Notes under the pieces: generated by a model
What the model saw: the letters and a program-made list of their open reading frames with translations, nothing else
Told to the model about the DNA's origin: nothing
Databases searched by the model: none
Shown here: positions 17,969 through 26,732 of the stretch, in pieces
Layout of the letters: each line of letters begins with the position of its first letter
Numbering within the stretch: the first letter of the stretch is position 1
Origin: Shewanella psychrophila
GTDB taxonomy: Bacteria > Pseudomonadota > Gammaproteobacteria > Enterobacterales > Shewanellaceae
Direction of reading: 5' to 3'
NCBI RefSeq assembly: GCF_002005305.1
Contig: NZ_CP014782.1
Span: 4,526,001-4,590,000 of the forward strand
Length of the DNA stretch: 64,000 nucleotides
Translations under genes and position numbers: made by a program

Positions 17969-18015
17969 CTAGCACCTAGCACCTAGCACCTAGCACCTAG
18001 CACCTAGCACCTAGC
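17969..18015. repeat. 7-bp tandem repeat CTAGCAC, 6.7 copies
   Basis: Six perfect CTAGCAC units followed by CTAGC, directly between the Rid gene tail duplication and the ribosome site of the aldehyde dehydrogenase gene. It is likely to vary in copy number by slippage and so changes the leader length by 7 bp per unit. Confidence 0.95.
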
Positions 18016-18052
18016 TATTTTCCAGAATGTAAGTAAAAGAAAAGGATTAATA

Positions 18053-19501
18053 ATGAATTTCAATACAGAACAAGCTATCTATATCGGCGGTGAATGGCAG
18101 GGAGGAATATCGACCATTACCAATATTAACCCGTCTGATCTATCCCAAGATTTAGGTCAATTTTCTCAGGCCAGTCGCCAACAGGTAGACCAAGCTATCT
18201 CGGCGGCGAGACAAGCCCAACCTATCTGGGAAAAAACACCATTGGAGCAAAAACAAAAAGCCCTGCAAGCCATAGGTGATGAGCTAATAGCTCGTTGTGA
18301 TGAACTCGGCACCTTGCTGTCGAAAGAGGAAGGTAAACCTTTTGCCGAAGGCAGAGGTGAAGTCTATCGGTCTGGCCAGTTCTTCCATTATTTCGCCGCT
18401 GAAGTCCTGAGACAGATGGGCGATCTCGCCGACTCGGTCAGACCGGGCGTATCTGTGGAAGTCAGCCGAGAAGCCGTGGGAGTGGTGGCTATTATCTCTC
18501 CCTGGAACTTTCCCGTTGCCACCGCCGCCTGGAAAATCGCCCCTGCATTAGCTTTTGGCAACAGTGTGATTTGGAAACCCGCTAACCTGACACCGGCGAG
18601 CGCCGTCGCATTGGCAGATATCATTCATCGTCAGGACTTACCCGCCGGCACCTTTAACTTGGTGCTAGGCAGTGGCAGTGAGGTCGGCGACGCCTTAATC
18701 CATTCTGATAAAATTGACGCGGTAAGCTTTACCGGCTCGGTAGATACCGGCCGTAAGATAGCCACAGCCACGGCAGCTAACTTTGTTAAGTGCCAGCTGG
18801 AGATGGGCAGCAAGAATGCCTTAGTCATTGCCGATGACGCCGATATTAATATTGCTGTCGAGGCGACTATCGCCGGTTCCTATTCGGGGGCGGGTCAAAA
18901 GTGCACCGCCTCATCTCGCTTAGTGGTATTAGAGAGTATCCATGACAAATATGTCGATGCCTTGATTAAACGCATGAGTCAATTGAAAGTCGGACACGCC
19001 TTAGAAAAAGACGTTTTCATGGGCCCTGTGGTCGATGATAAACAGCTGGCAGCCAATTTTGACTGGATTGATAAGGCCCACCACCACGGCGCCGACCTCG
19101 CCTTCGGGGGACAAAGATTAGCGCTGGAGCATGAAGGCTATTATATGTCGCCAACCTTACTGCTTAATACGAAAAATGATTGGGACTTGAATCAGGAGGA
19201 AGTGTTCGCTCCCTTAGCCAGCGTCATCAAGGTCAAAGACCTCGATGAAGCCATAGCCACAGTCAATGACACACGATTCGGCTTAACCGCCGGCATCATT
19301 ACCCAGAGTCTACGCAGTAGCGCCCTGTTTAAACAGCAAGCACAGACCGGGTGCGTCATGGTGAATTTACCCACCGCGGGCACAGATTATCATGTGCCAT
19401 TTGGTGGACGTAAGCAGTCGAGCTTTGGCCCCAGAGAGCAAGGTCAATACGCTAAAGAATTTTATACCGTTATCAAAACGGCTTACCAGCGCCCTTATTA
19501 A
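18053..19501 (+). CDS. NAD(P)+-dependent aldehyde dehydrogenase (semialdehyde dehydrogenase type)
   Basis: 482 residues, the usual length of the family. The cofactor and active-site landmarks are all visible: SPWNFPVATAAWKIAPAL (about 148-165), SFTGSVDTGRK, the general-base Glu in LEMGSKNALVIADDAD, the catalytic Cys in GAGQKCTASSR (near 284), and the late EEVFAPLASV motif. The overall pattern is close to 2-oxoglutarate semialdehyde and related semialdehyde dehydrogenases, but the substrate is not fixed by sequence alone. AAAGGA precedes the ATG. It ends 10 bp before the dipeptidase gene, so the two are co-transcribed. Confidence 0.88.
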   Translation: MNFNTEQAIYIGGEWQGGISTITNINPSDLSQDLGQFSQASRQQVDQAISAARQAQPIWEKTPLEQKQKALQAIGDELIARCDELGTLLSKEEGKPFAEGRGEVYRSGQFFHYFAAEVLRQMGDLADSVRPGVSVEVSREAVGVVAIISPWNFPVATAAWKIAPALAFGNSVIWKPANLTPASAVALADIIHRQDLPAGTFNLVLGSGSEVGDALIHSDKIDAVSFTGSVDTGRKIATATAANFVKCQLEMGSKNALVIADDADINIAVEATIAGSYSGAGQKCTASSRLVVLESIHDKYVDALIKRMSQLKVGHALEKDVFMGPVVDDKQLAANFDWIDKAHHHGADLAFGGQRLALEHEGYYMSPTLLLNTKNDWDLNQEEVFAPLASVIKVKDLDEAIATVNDTRFGLTAGIITQSLRSSALFKQQAQTGCVMVNLPTAGTDYHVPFGGRKQSSFGPREQGQYAKEFYTVIKTAYQRPY

Positions 19502-19511
19502 GGAGCTCGCC

Positions 19512-20504
19512 ATGTATCAAGATCAAATCATCATAGATGGTCTGCAATACTGTCACTGGAACCGAGATTACTTCAAGTCTCTCAGAGACAGTGGCATCAC
19601 AGCTGTCCATGCCACCTTGGCTTACCACGAGAATGCTAGGGAAACCTTGAGCCAATTTGCTAAGTGGGATCAGCACTTCGAAAATAATAAGGATCTCATC
19701 ATGCCGATCCTCGAAGTGGAAGATATCTATCAGGCTAAAGCCAGCGGTAGAGTCGGCATATTTTTGGGGGCACAAAACTGTTCCCCCATAGATGACGAGA
19801 TTGGCTTAATTGGGGTAATGCGCAAGCAAGGCCTGCTCATCATGCAGCTCACCTATAACAATCAAAGCCTGTTGGCCAGCGGTTGTTATGAGGCAACAGA
19901 CAGTGGTGTGACCCGCTTCGGTCGACAGGCCATTGCCGAGATGAACCGTGTCGGCATGATAATCGACATGTCCCACAGCGCAGAAGAGTCGACACTGCAA
20001 GCCATTGACCTCTCTTCACGGCCCATCTGCATCAGTCATGCTAACCCGGCTTTTGCTCATAGCGCCCTGCGCAATAAATCTACCCGGGTAATTAAGGCAC
20101 TCGCCGAACGCGGCGGCCTGATAGGTTTTAGCCTATATCCCTTCCATCTTCCGGGCGGCAGTCAATGTAGCTTGAGCACCTTCTGTCAGATGGTCGCCGA
20201 CACCGCCGAGATTATTGGAGTCGAGCACCTCAGCATAGGCAGCGACCTTTGCCTTAACCAGCCAAAACAGGTGCTGGAGTGGATGAGAAATGGCCGTTGG
20301 TCTAAGAAAATGGATTATGGCGAAGGATCGGCCAGCAATACAGGTTGGCCCGCGGCACTGCCCTGGTTTAACGCCAGCCAAGGGATGGAAAACATCTATA
20401 GTGGCTTAGTCGAACAGGGGTTCTCCCTTGAAGATACCCAAAAGATATTGGGCGGAAATTGGTTGAATTTCCTTCGGGAGGGATTGGTCCTCGAAGGGGT
20501 TTAG
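19512..20504 (+). CDS. M19 (renal/membrane dipeptidase) family metallohydrolase
   Basis: 330 residues from ATG 19512, which has AGGAG nine bases upstream; a longer in-frame opening overlaps the preceding gene and is not credible. Family landmarks: IIIDGLQYCHW near the start (where the usual D-x-H metal pair reads D-G-L-Q, a departure), DMSHSAEESTLQAIDLSSR, PICISHANP and HLSIGSDL. M19 enzymes hydrolyse dipeptides or related amides with a two-zinc site. It resembles the M19 proteins found in amino acid or betaine catabolic loci rather than cell-wall enzymes. Because the first metal motif is altered, activity may differ from true dipeptidases. Confidence 0.8.
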   Translation: MYQDQIIIDGLQYCHWNRDYFKSLRDSGITAVHATLAYHENARETLSQFAKWDQHFENNKDLIMPILEVEDIYQAKASGRVGIFLGAQNCSPIDDEIGLIGVMRKQGLLIMQLTYNNQSLLASGCYEATDSGVTRFGRQAIAEMNRVGMIIDMSHSAEESTLQAIDLSSRPICISHANPAFAHSALRNKSTRVIKALAERGGLIGFSLYPFHLPGGSQCSLSTFCQMVADTAEIIGVEHLSIGSDLCLNQPKQVLEWMRNGRWSKKMDYGEGSASNTGWPAALPWFNASQGMENIYSGLVEQGFSLEDTQKILGGNWLNFLREGLVLEGV

Positions 20505-20753
20505 ATTTAGGCTTAATTTTAGGACTTGGGGCTTAGGATTAGAACCTAGGAGTTAGATCAAAAGCCAAAAAGTCATAGATGAACTGAATTCTCCTATGGC
20601 TTCTTGGATAACTTCAGAGAAGAACGCCCTATTAGAGGAAATAAAGACAGAGACAGAAATATACATGTGCTGCCCTGAATAACCTATAACTCAAAACCGG
20701 GCAGCTTAAAAGGATTTAGCCACTGGCAAGTCCAATAACCTGTGGAGCAAAAT

Positions 20754-22322
20754 ATGTCTGATGCAATCAATACCGCAAACGCGGAGATTTCAACAGCAAG
20801 GCAATCAACAAATAAACATAAAGATCTCAATTTAGATAAACCCGTACTCTGGCTAAGTGGTGGCTTTATCGCCCTATTTGTCGCCATTGCATTGTTCGAC
20901 GATACGCTGCTTGCCAAGATCGTTGATGTGGGGTTTAACTGGTCGGTGATGATCTTCGGCCCCTATTGGCAGGTGCTTCTTTTACTCACTTTCCTTATAA
21001 GCCTGGCTCTTGCGGCAGGCAGAACTGGCCATGTAGTACTCGGGGGCTTAAATAAACCTGAGATGGACGGTTTTCGCTGGTTATCGATAATCCTGTGTAC
21101 TCTATTGGCCGGTGGGGGGGTATTTTGGGCCGCTGCCGAGCCAATTGCTCACTTTGTCAGCTCGCCGCCAGTGTTTGCCAGTACTGATGATGTTAAACAA
21201 ATTGCCATCAATGCTTTGTCACAATCTTTCATGCACTGGGGCTTTTTGGCCTGGGCCATACTCGGCAGTCTGACTTCAATCGTACTGATGCACCTGCATT
21301 ATGATAAAGGCCTGCCCCTTAAGCCACGCACCTTATTGTATCCACTTTTGGGTGAGCGAGCACTTCATGGCATAACCGGCACTCTGATCGATACCACGAG
21401 TATTATCGCCGTCGCGGCTGGGACTATTGGGCCCATAGGCTTTCTTGGGCTTCAGGTCAGCTATGCCCTCAACGCTTTATTTGGCTTGCCGGACTCCTAT
21501 GCTACCCAGCTTGTGATCATCTTATTAGCTATCGGTATGTATACCCTATCGGCTCTGAGTGGCGTCAATCGCGGTATTCAGTTTTTGAGTCGATGTAACA
21601 TCATACTGGCCATAGGCTTGATGATTTACATTCTAATATTTGGTGATACTAGCTTCATTATCAACGGTTACTTGCAAGGCGTTGGCTCCATGCTGAACAA
21701 CTTTTTCCCTATGGCAACCTATCGAGGTGATGAGGCCTGGTTAAGTTGGTGGACCGTGTTCTTTTGGGGGTGGTTTCTGGGATATGGCCCCATGATGGCA
21801 ATCTTTATCGCCCGTATCTCTCGTGGCCGAACTATCCGCCAATTGGTGTGCGCCGTCAGTATTATAGCCCCCTTAATCACTTGCTTCTGGTTTACCGTGG
21901 TTGGCGGCTCAGGCCTGGCATTCGAGATAAGTAATCCGGGATCTGTCAGTGCTGCCTTCGAAGGCTTTAATCTGCCCGCGTCACTGTTAGCTATCACTCA
22001 GCAGCTTCCGTACCCGACGGTTATATCCATCTTGTTCTTGCTGCTCACCGCCATTTTTATCATCACCACTGGTGACTCCATGACCTACACCATCAGTGTG
22101 GTGATCAGCGGAAACAGTGAACCCAGCACGGCGATTCGCGCGTTTTGGGGGATCATGATGGGGATCTCCGCCTTAATATTAATCTCAATGGGTTCTGGCG
22201 GGATCACGGCTTTGCAATCGTTTATTGTGATAACAGCTGTACCGGTCTCCCTCATCCTGCTGCCCTCATTGTGGAATGCGCCAAAACTAGCCATAGAAAT
22301 GGCCAAGACCCAAGGTTTTTAA
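20754..22322 (+). CDS. BCCT-family (betaine/carnitine/choline) transporter
   Basis: 522 residues from ATG 20754, chosen for GGAG six bases upstream; a GTG four codons earlier overlaps that ribosome site. Twelve hydrophobic segments, with the family signatures WAAAEPIAHFVSSPP, FMHWGFLAWAILG and the conserved GWFLGYGPMMAIFIARISRG region. BCCT carriers use sodium or proton gradients to take up quaternary ammonium or amino-acid-like compounds. Following ALDH and dipeptidase genes, this one probably imports the substrate of the pathway, for example a betaine-type molecule; which one is not evident. Confidence 0.9.
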   Translation: MSDAINTANAEISTARQSTNKHKDLNLDKPVLWLSGGFIALFVAIALFDDTLLAKIVDVGFNWSVMIFGPYWQVLLLLTFLISLALAAGRTGHVVLGGLNKPEMDGFRWLSIILCTLLAGGGVFWAAAEPIAHFVSSPPVFASTDDVKQIAINALSQSFMHWGFLAWAILGSLTSIVLMHLHYDKGLPLKPRTLLYPLLGERALHGITGTLIDTTSIIAVAAGTIGPIGFLGLQVSYALNALFGLPDSYATQLVIILLAIGMYTLSALSGVNRGIQFLSRCNIILAIGLMIYILIFGDTSFIINGYLQGVGSMLNNFFPMATYRGDEAWLSWWTVFFWGWFLGYGPMMAIFIARISRGRTIRQLVCAVSIIAPLITCFWFTVVGGSGLAFEISNPGSVSAAFEGFNLPASLLAITQQLPYPTVISILFLLLTAIFIITTGDSMTYTISVVISGNSEPSTAIRAFWGIMMGISALILISMGSGGITALQSFIVITAVPVSLILLPSLWNAPKLAIEMAKTQGF

Positions 22323-22397
22323 CCATAATTCGAGCCTGTCAACAGGCTGAAGCTATTAATAAATGAATAAGAAGTGAATAACACTCAAGGATTCAAC

Positions 22398-24161
22398 ATG
22401 ATAAATAATTTAGGCTCAACAAATCTGATGGATAACGGGACATTAAGAGAACCGGACATTGTGATGAACCCGAATCGTTTGGGCGCCATGCACCAGAGTC
22501 GATTGAGCTTCGTACGTAGCTTAGTGCGCCGTATGGCACGACAAAAATGGAACATATCCCAGTCTGAATGGGCTCTTGATGAGCAAGGATTCGGTCATGT
22601 GGTATACCGTATCGACACCTTAGATAATCATTATCACCTGCTGATTTTCTCAGATGAAATAGCCAATGATGAGCGTAACGATCGCGTTATTGCCGAGAAG
22701 TGGGATATCACCTTCGCACTCGTCCATGGGGATGTCGACTCTGGCTTATTTGCCAGGCTTAAGGACAATGTGCCACTACAAGAAGCCGGTAGAAATTGCA
22801 GTCAGGTATTAGTGCTAGCAAGAGCCAACAAGAGTATGCGGGTGTTCGAACATCTGGTGGACTCGCTTTCATCTGGAGTTCAGCCCCAGCGGGACATACT
22901 GGCTAGTGTCGGTTATATTTTGCGTACTACGGCGGTATATGGCAACGGTAAATTTGGTATCGCAGATTTTGAAATTCTCAAACAGAATCTAGATTTCGAA
23001 TTGTCATTCAGTGCTCAGATGTGCGCAGTATATGTATTGCGACAATTCAGTCTGGACTGGGTACATTATCTGGCTAAGCAGCGTGGCGGCAATCAAGCCG
23101 TCGAGTTAATTAAGCCGCTGCAAAGATATTTAGGTGTCGGTAATGCCACAGGCTTGGGCATGGTGCCTTACCTGATCAATCATCCAAAGATCATAGACAG
23201 GTGGCTATCTCAGCGGGAATATGCCATAGCAACAACATCATCCCAGCCACTGACACAAGAGAAAAACACCAGCTTAGTAAAGCTATTAAAGCGCGCCGTT
23301 ATTCATTTGCAACAAGTGATCACCATAGATACCAATCAGCAGGAGAAAAACAGACTAAGTGTCCAGGAACTCGATACCGTGATTTCAGGGTTAACCCAAG
23401 AGCAGTTTCACCAGTGGCGGACACTTATCCAAGACACACAGAGTTACAGTTATGAATCTCAAGAAATCGTCATCACCTGCATGCTGGAGCTGTACCCAGA
23501 TCTAATCGATAAATATGAATTGACCATGAATGCCGATGAAGCTTTGTGTCTCAGATCAGGTTTGCTTATCGAAGAGATTTTGCAAATATTACAACATCGC
23601 TATCGCTGGGCACTAGATATTGATTTTTCATTGGCTAAAAATAGTCACTGGTTCTGGTATCGCTCTAAAGATAAAGAGGAGCCCAGAATGGGCGTCAGGG
23701 GAGTAGAAGCAGGAGATGAGCAAGAGATGAGCCTAGATATAGCCAGACAAGTCTCACGCTTACACCAAGCATTAATCAATAAGCCAGCATCGATGCCGAT
23801 TAGTGAGTTCTTAATAGCGCAGCCCCAACATCGCAGCATCACCCGCCGAGTCTGGACTATGACTCAATGTCCCATGGGGGACATACAGGTTAACCTGTTA
23901 GATAAAGGGACACTCCCTATGGATCTATTGCGCTGTAAGTTAGCCATGTTCGGCGCCACTAAGTTTGATCCTCGCTCGGACCGTTGGGTGAGAGTGACGC
24001 TATTCCAAGGAGCGCCCATGAGTGATGAGTTACACACAGATGAGTGGCTGTTTCCCGTTTACCCCGAAGAATCCTTACTTCAAAGTCATCTCCCAAATCA
24101 GCTGCCACAAAACAATGCCATTCCAGGCTCTCCCCTAACAACAAATCCGGATGAGGCATAA
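22398..24161 (+). CDS. Uncharacterised 587-residue protein of the BCCT/M19 module
   Basis: I chose ATG 22398 because AAGGA sits six bases upstream; a GTG at 22374 would add eight residues. No signal peptide or membrane segment. The start of the protein is basic and conserved-looking (MNPNRLGAMHQSRLSFVRSL), the middle is helical, and it ends in a Pro/Asn-rich tail. I do not recognise a catalytic motif. It is 3 bp upstream of the next gene and 75 bp after the BCCT gene, so it belongs to the same catabolic operon, and its large size suggests an enzyme or assembly factor for the pathway. A small inverted repeat (AGCCTGT/ACAGGCT, 22333-22348) lies between BCCT and this gene. Confidence 0.7.
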   Translation: MINNLGSTNLMDNGTLREPDIVMNPNRLGAMHQSRLSFVRSLVRRMARQKWNISQSEWALDEQGFGHVVYRIDTLDNHYHLLIFSDEIANDERNDRVIAEKWDITFALVHGDVDSGLFARLKDNVPLQEAGRNCSQVLVLARANKSMRVFEHLVDSLSSGVQPQRDILASVGYILRTTAVYGNGKFGIADFEILKQNLDFELSFSAQMCAVYVLRQFSLDWVHYLAKQRGGNQAVELIKPLQRYLGVGNATGLGMVPYLINHPKIIDRWLSQREYAIATTSSQPLTQEKNTSLVKLLKRAVIHLQQVITIDTNQQEKNRLSVQELDTVISGLTQEQFHQWRTLIQDTQSYSYESQEIVITCMLELYPDLIDKYELTMNADEALCLRSGLLIEEILQILQHRYRWALDIDFSLAKNSHWFWYRSKDKEEPRMGVRGVEAGDEQEMSLDIARQVSRLHQALINKPASMPISEFLIAQPQHRSITRRVWTMTQCPMGDIQVNLLDKGTLPMDLLRCKLAMFGATKFDPRSDRWVRVTLFQGAPMSDELHTDEWLFPVYPEESLLQSHLPNQLPQNNAIPGSPLTTNPDEA

Positions 24162-24164
24162 ACG

Positions 24165-24905
24165 ATGATTCAGGTATCTCATAATGAATTAGTGACACTC
24201 TGCACTAAGGCCTTTATCAGCTTACATAAAAACTGTGGCGAAGCCGACGTAATAGCCAACATGGTGGCAGATCTGGAGATGGTGGGTCTGGATGGCATCA
24301 AGCACTTTATCAAGGCGCTAGACTTTCTGGCCGGAGACCTCGATTCCCCGGTTAAGGTCGATATCTTATCAGAGCAAATACTGAGTGCAGACCTTAAGGG
24401 CTGCAGTATCTTATGTCATCTCCCCACGTTACTTGATTACAGTTTAGATCAGCTCACAGATCATCAAACCGTTACCTTACAAATCAGCCACTGTCACAAC
24501 CGTTGGCTCGCCTTTGGTGAGCTGATAAAGCTTGCTAAGAATGGCTTATCAATAAAGGCAAGCTGGAATAATGGCCCAGAGTCAATACAGCTAGTGTACA
24601 TACTCGATGCTGGCCAGAGCTTACCCGAGCTTTACCTGACTCGACAAAAAGCCGATGACCAACACTCACTATCAATAGAAATCAGCCGGCAGTCCATCAC
24701 TCATCCGTTAGGAGGTGATATGACGCACCACATCACATCATCGATACAGGCAGAAAGTAAACGCAAGGCATGGAAACAAGGTATATCGGTGAGCCGGGAA
24801 GATTGGGACACCATCAAGTCGGTCGCCAGCACCATTTTAGTCGAATCTAATGCCGTTTCTCTGCGGGGCGCTGGAGCGGATCATCAGCTGCTAATCAGCG
24901 AATAA
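24165..24905 (+). CDS. DUF3726-like protein
   Basis: 246 residues, no signal peptide. The N-terminus (VSHNELVTLCTKAFISLHKN, then GEADVIANMVADLEMVGLDG) follows the pattern S-x-N-E-x-x-x-L-x-x-K-A seen in the DUF3726 family, found in marine bacteria near amino acid or betaine catabolic genes; this recall is moderate in certainty. The protein is the last gene of the operon (3-bp spacing from the previous one) and is followed by a terminator. No catalytic residues can be named. Confidence 0.6.
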   Translation: MIQVSHNELVTLCTKAFISLHKNCGEADVIANMVADLEMVGLDGIKHFIKALDFLAGDLDSPVKVDILSEQILSADLKGCSILCHLPTLLDYSLDQLTDHQTVTLQISHCHNRWLAFGELIKLAKNGLSIKASWNNGPESIQLVYILDAGQSLPELYLTRQKADDQHSLSIEISRQSITHPLGGDMTHHITSSIQAESKRKAWKQGISVSREDWDTIKSVASTILVESNAVSLRGAGADHQLLISE

Positions 24906-24914
24906 AACACTCAG

Positions 24915-24950
24915 CTTAGAGGTGAGGTTCCTCTCCTCTAAGTTTGTTGT
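24915..24950 (+). terminator. Hairpin terminator of the Rid-ALDH-M19-BCCT operon
   Basis: Stem CTTAGAGG (24915-24922) and CCTCTAAG (24935-24942) followed by TTTGTTGT. It separates the plus-strand operon from the convergent minus-strand regulatory genes. Confidence 0.7.
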
Positions 24951-24979
24951 AACCCTTAGGGAAAAGACTGTTTCGCTTG

Positions 24980-25333
24980 CTATTGGAGATGAGGAATTAA
25001 CCTCATCTCACTGAGTAATTCATTGCGGGAGCTTTCTGACGATAAGTACTCTTGTAAACGTTTGCTGAACTCATTGACATTGCCCTTGGGACTCTTTAAA
25101 TCGATCAAAGCTTGCTGCAACTCGATAAAATGCTGCAAGCTAAAAGTCAAAGAATCAGATCCATCAAAATCAATGTCACTATCAACTTCCATTGGCTCCG
25201 CTATCTTCTCTTCACTGGATAAGCGGTTAATCACTAAGCTGATACTGGTTAGCCAGTTTTCAATCAACACTTGCAGGTTTTCAACATAAAGTGCGTTGTT
25301 CACATTGAATTTTTCAACATTAATACCTTGCAT
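24980..25333 (-). CDS. Uncharacterised small helical protein
   Basis: 117 residues from ATG 25333, preferred because GGAG lies seven bases upstream; a TTG four codons earlier would overlap it. The sequence is acidic and helical (LQHFIELQQALIDLKSPKG, FSKRLQEYLSSESSRNELLSEM), with no signal peptide or cysteine cluster. It starts 15 bp after the degenerate EAL gene on the same strand and is likely its translational partner. I do not recognise the family. Confidence 0.6.
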   Translation of the reverse strand: MQGINVEKFNVNNALYVENLQVLIENWLTSISLVINRLSSEEKIAEPMEVDSDIDFDGSDSLTFSLQHFIELQQALIDLKSPKGNVNEFSKRLQEYLSSESSRNELLSEMRLIPHLQ

Positions 25334-25348
25334 ACATTTCTCCAATTG

Positions 25349-26095
25349 TTACGCTCCAGCTAAAATAGTTTTAGCTTTTTTACTTTTAACAAAATGACCT
25401 TGATATCCATAGATACGTGACTTATCTAATGATTTAAGATGATCCATAATCTCCACTGCTTCAACTATCACCTTGAGTCCATTTAAAACAAGTTCAGAGT
25501 GAATAAACTCAACCAGAATATCCATCCCATCATCAGTGTTCGGCATGGACAATTTTACAAAATCATACAGATGACTCTTAAGCTCAGAGTCTCTGAAATC
25601 TTGTGCTAGATAATTAAAGTCATTGGCTGCCAGTAATATATCGTTTTCTTTAAGGAATAACAGTCCTTGCAATACTCTAGGACAACGCTTACATGGATTG
25701 GCGTTCGTTAAGCCTACAACTAGGTTACCGCCAAGATGACGTAGAAGAATTGACAACTCTCTTATCTGATTAAGCCCACGCACATCACACAAACTAGCCC
25801 TTTCAATATTGACAAATATCAGTGTATGTTTTTCATTGAAAATCGAACCATTACTATTTATGACTATTTTTTTCACGATACCAAGCAATTGATTAAGTGT
25901 TTTACCAGTATTAAATTCATTAAGATGTTGCTGATGAACTTTCTGACTCAGTACCAACATCATCTCGGTAGCTATGGCAACGCCATTATGATTAACAATA
26001 GGATAAGAGTTAAACTTCAAGCTCATGTCAGAATGATGTAAATTAAAGCAAGGATTATGAACTACTGAATTTAAAATAAAGCATTTATTTAGCAA
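25349..26095 (-). CDS. Degenerate EAL-domain protein (probable non-enzymatic c-di-GMP-type regulator)
   Basis: About 248 residues from a TTG at 26095 with GAGG five bases upstream; an ATG at 26026 is the alternative. The fold pattern of an EAL domain is visible: SYPIVNHNGVAIATEMMLVL where the active-site E-A-L should be, FVNIERASLCD, GLTN in place of the usual metal-binding segments, and LKVIVEAVEIMDHLKSL then YGYQGHFVKS matching the A-E-G-V-E and Q-G regions. The catalytic E-x-L and the D-D-F/A-G metal motif are missing, so phosphodiesterase activity is not expected. It could bind ligand or protein, like other inactive EAL regulators. It lies 94 bp downstream of the ToxR-like pair on the same strand. 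Confidence 0.6.
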   Translation of the reverse strand: MLNKCFILNSVVHNPCFNLHHSDMSLKFNSYPIVNHNGVAIATEMMLVLSQKVHQQHLNEFNTGKTLNQLLGIVKKIVINSNGSIFNEKHTLIFVNIERASLCDVRGLNQIRELSILLRHLGGNLVVGLTNANPCKRCPRVLQGLLFLKENDILLAANDFNYLAQDFRDSELKSHLYDFVKLSMPNTDDGMDILVEFIHSELVLNGLKVIVEAVEIMDHLKSLDKSRIYGYQGHFVKSKKAKTILAGA

Positions 26096-26189
26096 AAGAA
26101 CCTCACTAACCTCAGAATAAAAACTAACAACAAACGAGTTCTAGCATAAAACCTTAATGTTCTACAAAAACCAGATCCAGAGTATAAAA

Positions 26190-26732
26190 CTAAGTCCCAT
26201 CCGATCGATTGAATATAATTTGCGACTGATTTATATTATTCAAAACAAAGGTATCTCCTCTAACCCAAGTTATTTGTTGTCCTTCACCGAAGGTTCTATT
26301 CAACACATTAATAGCCAAATTAACAAAAAACTCTTCATCGCTACCTGATACCATAGGTTTCAATGTCTGAAAGTTTTCAAAATGAAAATTTACAATGTCT
26401 TTTTCAACATCCCATACTCCATTCAGGTTAACTTCATTATTCACATTGGTAATTTTATTTTTGTCCAACTCTTTTACTTCAACCCGAAAAGTAACCGTGT
26501 AATGATTAACATTGTAAAATCTCAACCTACCTTTAAGCACTCCCTGAATATTCCCTCCAAAATCAACCAGATAATCATCCGTGTTATTGACATAATGCCT
26601 CACATCAAAAACCCAATCATTATCATTTAAAATTAGAGCGTTTTTTCCACTTAGACCGACACAAAAGTAACTTACCACTGAGAAAAAAATGATAAAAAAT
26701 ACTATAATCAGTAGCTTCAAATGACCTGGCAT
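26190..26732 (-). CDS. Membrane-anchored partner of the ToxR-like regulator (ToxS/TcpH position)
   Basis: 180 residues: a short cytoplasmic start, one membrane helix (LLIIVFFIIFFSVVSYFCVGL, about 7-27) and a periplasmic beta-rich domain. The gene overlaps the end of the ToxR-like gene by 16 nt, exactly the arrangement of ToxR-ToxS and TcpP-TcpH pairs, in which the small periplasmic partner stabilises the activator. There is no detectable sequence signature for ToxS itself, so the role is inferred from topology and overlap. Confidence 0.55.
   Translation of the reverse strand: MPGHLKLLIIVFFIIFFSVVSYFCVGLSGKNALILNDNDWVFDVRHYVNNTDDYLVDFGGNIQGVLKGRLRFYNVNHYTVTFRVEVKELDKNKITNVNNEVNLNGVWDVEKDIVNFHFENFQTLKPMVSGSDEEFFVNLAINVLNRTFGEGQQITWVRGDTFVLNNINQSQIIFNRSDGT

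Noticed and set aside
17969..18015. CRISPR-like repeat array
   Set aside because: Seven-base units without spacers; a simple tandem repeat.
19392..19511. Longer N-terminus for the M19 enzyme
   Set aside because: It would overlap the ALDH gene by about 110 bp; the ATG at 19512 has an AGGAG site and matches the usual family start.
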